Below, piece after piece: positions 14,448 to 18,700 of a stretch of 18,700 bases of DNA; the first letter of the stretch is position 1, and every line of letters starts with the position of its first letter. Position numbers and translations under genes: made by a program. The notes below the pieces were generated by a model. It was not told the DNA's origin. It worked only from the letters and a program-made list of their open reading frames with translations, and did no database searches. Origin of the DNA: Clostridia bacterium (lineage in GTDB: Bacteria > Bacillota > Peptococcia > Peptococcales > SKKY01); contig SKKY01000068.1 in the NCBI GenBank assembly GCA_007123515.1, positions 1-18,700 of the forward strand, given 5' to 3'.

Positions 14448-14501
14448 TAGGAAATCAGCTAATTAAGCTTTTTGCCTTCTCTTAGGCAAAAAGCTTTTTC
14501 T
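14415..14501 (+). repeat. Left arm of an 87-nt inverted repeat (riboswitch A 3' half plus terminator)
   Basis: Reads ACGGATATCCGTTATGTC... through the terminator to GCTTTTTCT. It matches the reverse complement of 17748-17834 at 85 of 87 positions (differences at 14464 and 14489) with no gaps. Confidence 0.9.
14465..14499 (+). terminator. Expression-platform terminator of riboswitch A
   Basis: AAGCTTTTTGCC / GGCAAAAAGCTT form a perfect 12-bp stem with an 8-nt loop, ending in TTTTT (14495-14499). It is placed between the aptamer and the surface-protein start. Confidence 0.92.
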
Positions 14502-14556
14502 AATACTTCTGTTGTCTTTCGCTATTTTTATACCAAATTTGAAAGGTGGAATTATT

Positions 14557-16479
14557 TTGAGAAAAAGAAGAAAATTAACATCTGTGTTTTTGGTTATGAT
14601 GATGCTCTTAGCACTTATTATACCTCAAGGCGCCATAGCACAGACACAGGAAGATCAGCAGGAGATTACTTTTGCGACAATAACTGAGGTTGCAGAAACT
14701 GCTACAGGCGAAACGGCTATAGTCTCTCCTATAACATGGGGAGGAAATGGCAAAGACTCTGAGGATTGTGACAAGGCTGATGAAAACCGGGGAACCAAAG
14801 AAGACGGTTGGATTCACTGGGTTGTTAACACTAAAGGTGATTCATCAAATCCTGAATTAGTTTTAGGTGGAACAGGAAGTGGATCCTATCAGCCAGGAGA
14901 ACCCCTTAATGCAAATGTTTGGCATTTCTATACACCATATTTTGACGTAGATGGACTGGAAGCCACATTGTATTTTGAAGGTGAACTTGGAAGGCCGGGA
15001 TCATTTAGAATTTCAGATTACTGTCCGGGACAAGAGCCGGAGCCCGAATTCTTATCGATCAGCCCGGTACTGGAATGTGTCACAGAAAATGATGACGGTA
15101 CATTTACAGCCCATTGGGGTTATGTAAACCATAACGATGTTACCGTAGATGCTCAGGACAGTTACTTTACGGGTGGTGTCCTTGATGGCTCTGAACCAAT
15201 GAGTGAAGGTTTTTTACCTGGCAGACAGGTAAAAGTATTTGAAACACAGTTCGACGGAGAGAATCTTGTCTGGACGTTAACCGGTCCTGATGGAGAAACA
15301 AGTACGGCTACGGCCAGCAGCAATTCTCAGCGCTGTGGTAAAACAAACGAAAGAGTTTCTCCTGTGCTTGAATGTGTGGAAGATCTTGGTGACGGAATAT
15401 ACAGAGCCTGGTTTGGCTACTTAAGTGACAATGATGTTCCGGTTGAGGTTGAAGTAAGCAAATTAACGGGAACGGTATTTAATAATGATGAACCAAAAAC
15501 GGAAAACTTCCTGCCGGGTCGTCACAGAAAAGTGTTCTCGATCACCTTTGATGGATCAAACCTGGTTTGGACAGTAAAAGGACCGGATGGTAAAACAAGA
15601 ACTTCTACAGCATCCAGTAATTCTAAACGATGCGAACCAAAAGAAGAAGGTGAACTCCTTCCTTTAACTGTAGAGTCAATTTGTTCAGGTGAAACAGGAA
15701 TATTAAGTAAGTGGGTAGTAAGTAATCCTAATGATGAACCGGTTACTTTCGATTGGGTGATTAAAGATGATCCGACCCAAAACGGAACCGCTACCGCCCC
15801 GGCTAATGGTATGGTAGAGATACAAACAGATATGGTAATGGGTACACCCAATACGTTTGAAATGACTATTGATGATAAAGTCATTGCGGTTACTGACAGA
15901 TTCTGCTATAACGATCTGGAACTTGTAGCAATTTGTACGGATGATCCGGAAATAACCTATAACTGGAAAGTGAATAACCCGAATCCATACAGTGTTGAAG
16001 TAACCTGGAAGATTATGGATTCAGAACAAATGGGTACAATAACGGTACCAGGCAATGGGTCTAACACGTTTAGTACGATCCCTGTATCCGGAGAAAGTGA
16101 TATCGCGATTATCTCCGTAAATGGTAAAGTGCAAAATACCGGTGAAGGTGTAGTATCAAGCAGAGTTTTATGTACGCAACCTGAGCCAGAAGATCCCGTA
16201 GATGAAACACCACCGGGTGATGATGGTCCGATTACAACAATTATCGTTCAGGATCCTCCACAGGAAACTGTGAATATTCCGGACACAGGAGTTCCGGCTC
16301 TTCCAAGTGATGATGTTCTTCTTGATGAAGTTATCGAATTTGAAGAAGAACCAGCTCCGGCAGCTCCTGTAGCACCGCCGCTTCCTGACACAGGTGGCGT
16401 ATCTGCAGCTGTCTATGTTACAGCCGGCCTATTCTTAATCATGGCTGGAACAATAGCCTTAAGAAGAAGAGAAGTATAA
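14557..16479 (+). CDS. Sortase-anchored multidomain surface protein with LPDTG signal
   Basis: An exported 640-residue wall protein. A signal peptide (MRKRRKLTSVFLVMMMLLAL to AIA) is followed by an N-terminal domain. Two homologous ~90-residue domains (169-267, 268-360) each open with SPVLECV and close with SSNSQRC or SSNSKRC. Two further beta-type domains (about 369-450, 455-539) have the shared pattern I-C...WxVxNPN...C. A Pro/Glu-rich stalk leads to LPDTG (609-613), a hydrophobic helix and RRREV. An IPDTG at 574-578 is probably not the signal, having no helix behind it. There are ten cysteines, one pair per domain, suggesting disulfides. The frame runs back to TTG 14512, but AAAGGTGG precedes TTG 14557 by 7 nt, so the latter is the start. 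Control is by riboswitch A. No known ligand-binding domain was recognised. Confidence 0.88.
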   Translation: MRKRRKLTSVFLVMMMLLALIIPQGAIAQTQEDQQEITFATITEVAETATGETAIVSPITWGGNGKDSEDCDKADENRGTKEDGWIHWVVNTKGDSSNPELVLGGTGSGSYQPGEPLNANVWHFYTPYFDVDGLEATLYFEGELGRPGSFRISDYCPGQEPEPEFLSISPVLECVTENDDGTFTAHWGYVNHNDVTVDAQDSYFTGGVLDGSEPMSEGFLPGRQVKVFETQFDGENLVWTLTGPDGETSTATASSNSQRCGKTNERVSPVLECVEDLGDGIYRAWFGYLSDNDVPVEVEVSKLTGTVFNNDEPKTENFLPGRHRKVFSITFDGSNLVWTVKGPDGKTRTSTASSNSKRCEPKEEGELLPLTVESICSGETGILSKWVVSNPNDEPVTFDWVIKDDPTQNGTATAPANGMVEIQTDMVMGTPNTFEMTIDDKVIAVTDRFCYNDLELVAICTDDPEITYNWKVNNPNPYSVEVTWKIMDSEQMGTITVPGNGSNTFSTIPVSGESDIAIISVNGKVQNTGEGVVSSRVLCTQPEPEDPVDETPPGDDGPITTIIVQDPPQETVNIPDTGVPALPSDDVLLDEVIEFEEEPAPAAPVAPPLPDTGGVSAAVYVTAGLFLIMAGTIALRRREV

Positions 16480-16508
16480 AGACCGATCGGATAATTATTA
16501 AGAACAAG

Positions 16509-16547
16509 AAACAGGGCGCCTAAAGCAACAAAAGGCGCCCTGTTTTT
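16509..16547 (+). terminator. Terminator of the surface-protein gene
   Basis: AAACAGGGCGCC / GGCGCCCTGTTT form a perfect 12-bp stem with a 13-nt loop, followed by TT and preceded by a T run inside the 3' arm. It lies 30 nt after the stop. Confidence 0.9.
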
Positions 16548-16687
16548 ATGTAAGAGATACCAGTAAAGAGTCAGTAAAAAAAGCATTCCAAATGAAGCTT
16601 TTACTTCGCTTATAAACGAAACGGTTTATCCAGCTTATCATCCACTTTAGGATTTTAGGATTTATTAAAGCTAATTCAAAAAGATAC

Positions 16688-16725
16688 AAAAAAGGTGAAA
16701 TCAACTATGTGATTTCACCTTTTTT
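16688..16725. terminator. Bidirectional terminator between the converging surface genes
   Basis: AAAAAAGGTGAAATC / GATTTCACCTTTTTT form a perfect 15-bp stem with an 8-nt loop, giving T6 on both strands. It mainly serves the minus-strand transglutaminase-like gene. In the rest of 16548-16687 I see only a weak GC-poor hairpin (AAAAGC...GCTTTT) and no gene. Confidence 0.9.
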
Positions 16726-16751
16726 ATTCTTGCTGTATGACAATTAAATAA

Positions 16752-17642
16752 TTAATGAGTTGTATATATCGTCGGCGTGTGCGTCATGCCGAAGACGGCT
16801 GCATTTGGATTAAAGTATTTTGTCGTTGGTGCCTGAACAAAAGAACCATTTCTAAGAAACCCTGCATCCCATGTTGTGTCGATAGAGATCCATTCGCCGT
16901 TTACATAAGCTTCGTTCCAGGCGTGAAGGGCTGTGCCCCAGGCTGATGTTGATGCGTCACCGTAAACCACTTTTGTTTCAATCCCTGCGGCTCTGGAAAG
17001 AGCGGCAAACAGGAAGCTGTAGTCTCTGCAAGTACCTGTTAAAGCTTGTAATGTATCACTGGCTTTTGTCAGAATGTTTTCACCACTTCTGAAAAGTTCA
17101 TAATCGTATGCTACATTTGATGCAACAAAAGCATGAATGGCTTTTAATGTTTCAATGTCTGTCATGTTTTCGTTAGTAATTTCAGCAAGCTTTTCCTGAA
17201 TCAAAGGATGTTCACTGTCAACATAAGCCGATTCTGTCAGATAAGCCGTTGTTGCTGTTTCATCATTAACAACTTCAAACCGGATTGAACCGTCAAATCT
17301 TCTTGAATCAGATCCTGCCCAAACGGTGTAGGTTCCTTGCCCAAACCGTAAGTTGGTATCCAGTGCGAATGCACCGTTAGTTACGTTTACAGGATTCACT
17401 GTCATTTCCCCTCCCGGTCCTCTAAAGGCCAGGTATACGGTATCTAATGAAGATTTTCCTGTGATTGTGATGTGCCCGTTGTAACCAGATTGATTCACTG
17501 TCGGGCTCGTAATTTCTATGTTAGTGTTTTTAAATGATACTCTGAAATTGCTTGCCATGGCTGAAGGAACGAGAACGGTTGATGCGAACGCAACCAATAA
17601 TGTGATTGCTAAGACTCTCAGGAGTCTTGATTGTCTTACCAT
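16752..17642 (-). CDS. Secreted transglutaminase-like protein
   Basis: A 296-residue exported protein. The signal peptide (residues 1-30, ending PSAMA) is followed by an Ig-like beta domain (about 35-125; NGHITITGKSSLDTVYLAF and TYTVWAG strands). A transglutaminase-core domain (about 150-275) has catalytic Cys205 (TGTCRDYS), His240 (LHAWNEAYV) and Asp255 (SIDTTWD). Such domains act as cysteine proteases, as protein cross-linkers, or in peptidoglycan-associated amidase chemistry; the sequence does not say which. The frame extends to ATG 17681, but that lies in the riboswitch. GGAGGTG (17656-17650) is 7 nt before ATG 17642, so this start is chosen. It is preceded by two tandem c-di-GMP riboswitches and converges on the surface-protein gene, which is likewise riboswitch-controlled. 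There is no sorting signal or membrane anchor at its C-terminus, so it should be released or held by the Ig-like domain. Confidence 0.9.
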   Translation of the reverse strand: MVRQSRLLRVLAITLLVAFASTVLVPSAMASNFRVSFKNTNIEITSPTVNQSGYNGHITITGKSSLDTVYLAFRGPGGEMTVNPVNVTNGAFALDTNLRFGQGTYTVWAGSDSRRFDGSIRFEVVNDETATTAYLTESAYVDSEHPLIQEKLAEITNENMTDIETLKAIHAFVASNVAYDYELFRSGENILTKASDTLQALTGTCRDYSFLFAALSRAAGIETKVVYGDASTSAWGTALHAWNEAYVNGEWISIDTTWDAGFLRNGSFVQAPTTKYFNPNAAVFGMTHTPTIYTTH

Positions 17643-17656
17643 TTTTTTACACCTCC

Positions 17657-17733
17657 GGTAGCTGGCTGGCATAGTGATCAATCACCTTAGCCCCTTTAGT
17701 TTTGCGTCACTACCTTTCGATAGTTTTGCCTTT
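17657..17733 (-). ncRNA. c-di-GMP-I (GEMM) riboswitch C, proximal of a tandem pair
   Basis: On the minus strand: GGCAAAACTATC, GAAA tetraloop, GGTAGTGACGCAAAAC, CTAAAGGGGCTAAGG, a P3 arm with GTGATTGATCAC, then TATGCCAGCCAGCTACC. P1 is weaker than in the other copies (GGCA faces TACC, one mismatch). The aptamer's last base is immediately followed by the Shine-Dalgarno GGAGGTG, and no terminator lies between it and the ATG, so control is likely at translation initiation. Confidence 0.88.
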
Positions 17734-17742
17734 ATACAAGTG

Positions 17743-17784
17743 AAAAAAGAAAAAGCTTTCTGCCTAAGAGAAGGCAAAAAGCTT
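17743..17784 (-). terminator. Expression-platform terminator of riboswitch B
   Basis: On the minus strand AAGCTTTTTGCC / GGCAGAAAGCTT form a 12-bp stem with one G-U pair and an 8-nt loop, followed by TTTCTTTTTT. It lies between the two aptamers. Confidence 0.88.
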
Positions 17785-17834
17785 TATTAGCTGATTTCCT
17801 ACCTTGGCAACTGGCTGACATAACGGATATCCGT
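17748..17834 (-). repeat. Right arm of the 87-nt inverted repeat (riboswitch B 3' half plus terminator)
   Basis: Inverted partner of 14415-14501. The two arms lie 3.2 kb apart and enclose the surface protein, the transglutaminase-like gene and riboswitch C. Confidence 0.9.
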
Positions 17835-17884
17835 GTTAGTCCCTTTAGCTTTGCGTCACTACCTTTCGATAGCTTTGCCTTTTC
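17802..17884 (-). ncRNA. c-di-GMP-I (GEMM) riboswitch B, distal of a tandem pair
   Basis: On the minus strand: AAAAGGCAAAGC, P2 hairpin CTATCGAAAGGTAG, GTGACGCAAAGC, CTAAAGGGAC, CGGATATCCG, TTATGTCAGCC, AGTTGCCAAGG. This copy keeps the canonical GACGCAAAGC core. It is followed by its own terminator and then by riboswitch C. Confidence 0.92.
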
Positions 17885-17931
17885 ACTGTAATTCTATATA
17901 TTATTTTCCTAATGGTACTTTTGTTACATAC

Positions 17932-17961
17932 AGTCTATCTTATGAACAGGACTAATGTCAA
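17932..17961 (-). promoter_or_regulatory. Candidate promoter of the tandem-riboswitch transcript
   Basis: On the minus strand a perfect TTGACA (17961-17956), 18 bases, then TAGACT (17937-17932). Transcription would start near 17925, about 40 nt before aptamer B. Confidence 0.6.
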
Positions 17962-18059
17962 GGAAATAAGTGAATAAAATTGTATTTATTATGTTTTTTT
18001 TAACCGTTATGTTTTCAGAAAATTCTATAGGAAATACGTCTTGATTGTTTTTCTGATAC

Positions 18060-18088
18060 TTGTGCTTTTAACGGACAGGGTCTATACT
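18060..18088 (+). promoter_or_regulatory. Candidate promoter of the coiled-coil protein gene
   Basis: TTGTGC (18060-18065), 17 bases, then TATACT (18083-18088). It is divergent from the tandem-riboswitch promoter. Confidence 0.55.
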
Positions 18089-18110
18089 TTGAAAAAATTG
18101 AGGAAATGAT

Positions 18111-18155
18111 CACCCACTCAGAGGCAATGCCTTTGGCTGGGAACATATGGGGGTG
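18111..18155 (+). promoter_or_regulatory. Structured leader at the ribosome binding site of 18162
   Basis: CCCACTCAGAGGC (18113-18125) and GCCTTTGGCTGGG (18129-18141) can form a near-complete 13-bp hairpin with loop AAT. Alternatively CACCC (18111-18115) can pair with GGGTG of the Shine-Dalgarno (18151-18155). The two pairings share bases and so compete. It does not match any riboswitch class I recognise. Confidence 0.4.
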
Positions 18156-18161
18156 TACCAC

Positions 18162-18700
18162 ATGAAAAAAAAGTTAGTATTGATGCTGATCCTGCTGCTT
18201 TCCGGGTGCCTTATTTTCAGCGCTTATGCAGAAGATACCGCACAAAATGACACAGACAACACAATCGAAGAAAGTCAGGATGAAAAAGATGAAGTTGAAA
18301 CATTACAGGGCCTGATCGATGAGCTAGAGGAAAGGCATTCAGAACTTCAGGAAAGGGAACAACAACTTAAGGATACGTTTGTGATAGTTGACCTGACAGA
18401 AGAGCAGGAATTGGCAGCAAAAGAAGAACTTGCAGAGGTAGAAGAGGAACTGGCAAAGGTTATAGAAGAGCTTGACAGCCATTATGATGCGCTGACAATC
18501 CTTGAAACTGAGCAGAGAATCGAAGAAATCAAGGCAAAACTTGAAGATGAGGAATCTGAACTGACAGAGGAAGAAAGAGAAGAACTACAAGAAGAATTGG
18601 TGAAGTTAGAAGAGGAACTAACTGAGATTCTTGATGAAAAAGAAGAAGCTGAAGGCAGTAACCCGAATGCGCTTCGTTTTGAACAAGCTGAGGAGCTTGG
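18162..18700 (+). CDS. Secreted coiled-coil protein (partial, runs off the right edge)
   Basis: ATG 18162 follows GGGGGTG by 6 nt and the frame stays open for 179 codons to the window end. An N-terminal signal (MKKKLVLMLILLLSGCLIFS to AYA) is followed by a strongly charged region rich in Glu, Lys and Leu with heptad-like spacing (EELEERHSELQEREQQL, EELAEVEEELAKVIEEL, EERIEEIKAKL-like, EELQEELVKLEEELTEIL), predicting long coiled coil. LSGC could be a lipobox, but the hydrophobic stretch continues past the Cys to AYA-ED, which suits ordinary signal peptidase instead. No enzymatic domain is visible in this part. It may be a cell-surface scaffold or have a catalytic C-terminus outside the window, as in coiled-coil peptidoglycan hydrolases such as PcsB/CwlO; that comparison is only by shape. 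Confidence 0.8.
   Translation, partial: MKKKLVLMLILLLSGCLIFSAYAEDTAQNDTDNTIEESQDEKDEVETLQGLIDELEERHSELQEREQQLKDTFVIVDLTEEQELAAKEELAEVEEELAKVIEELDSHYDALTILETEQRIEEIKAKLEDEESELTEEEREELQEELVKLEEELTEILDEKEEAEGSNPNALRFEQAEEL

Noticed and set aside
16276..16290. IPDTG as the sorting motif of the surface protein
   Set aside because: It is followed by a Pro/Glu-rich stretch rather than a hydrophobic helix and basic tail; LPDTG at 16381-16395 has both.
14365..17884. CRISPR-like direct or inverted repeats
   Set aside because: The repeated sequences are three c-di-GMP-I aptamers with terminators in two orientations, not regularly spaced repeats with spacers.

Overview
The window looks like a chromosomal segment of a low-to-moderate G+C Gram-positive anaerobe, most likely a member of the Clostridia. 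The evidence is a T-box riboswitch, c-di-GMP-I riboswitches, a sortase with a sortase-anchored protein, strong AAGGAGG-type ribosome binding sites, and a four-subunit 2-oxoacid:ferredoxin oxidoreductase. I cannot name the species. No rRNA, tRNA, CRISPR array, insertion sequence or integrase was seen.

Layout. 1-340: the 3' end of a membrane protein running in from the left. 395-2590 (-): katG. 2784-3986 (-): a roughly ten-helix membrane protein, transcribed from a near-consensus promoter whose start is covered by a CsoR-type operator (4037-4051). 4130-4460 (-): a decayed C-terminal remnant of a sortase substrate. 4581-4875: a promoter and a complete T-box leader that reads as isoleucine-specific (specifier AUC, discriminator-pairing base U). 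It controls 4912-8909, a porG-porD-porA-porB operon with ATGA overlaps plus a fifth gene, a CobL/CbiT-like protein whose SAM-binding loop is degenerate. 9019-11606: an SLC13/DASS carrier with two TrkA_C domains, then a stand-alone SagB-type nitroreductase. 11660-12628 (-): an unusual GNAT-Rnk fusion. 12848-13381: a PgsA-like CDP-alcohol phosphatidyltransferase.

13567-18161 is the most interesting part: a cell-surface module read out by c-di-GMP. It holds a class-E-like sortase, then a c-di-GMP-I riboswitch with terminator in front of a 640-aa LPDTG surface protein made of cysteine-bracketed domains. Facing it is a secreted transglutaminase-fold protein (Cys-His-Asp triad) controlled by two c-di-GMP-I riboswitches in tandem. 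The first of these has a terminator and the second abuts the Shine-Dalgarno. The two riboswitch-terminator cassettes are inverted copies, 85 of 87 bases identical over their 3' parts, and they bracket both genes. The window ends inside a secreted coiled-coil protein (18162 onward) with its own structured leader.

How the parts work together (inference). The T-box would raise 2-oxoacid oxidoreductase output when tRNA-Ile is uncharged, which fits use of the enzyme in the reductive, carboxylating direction to supply an isoleucine precursor. In the surface module, c-di-GMP would set the level of a wall-anchored protein and of an exported enzyme that may cross-link or cleave surface proteins, with the adjacent sortase doing the anchoring.
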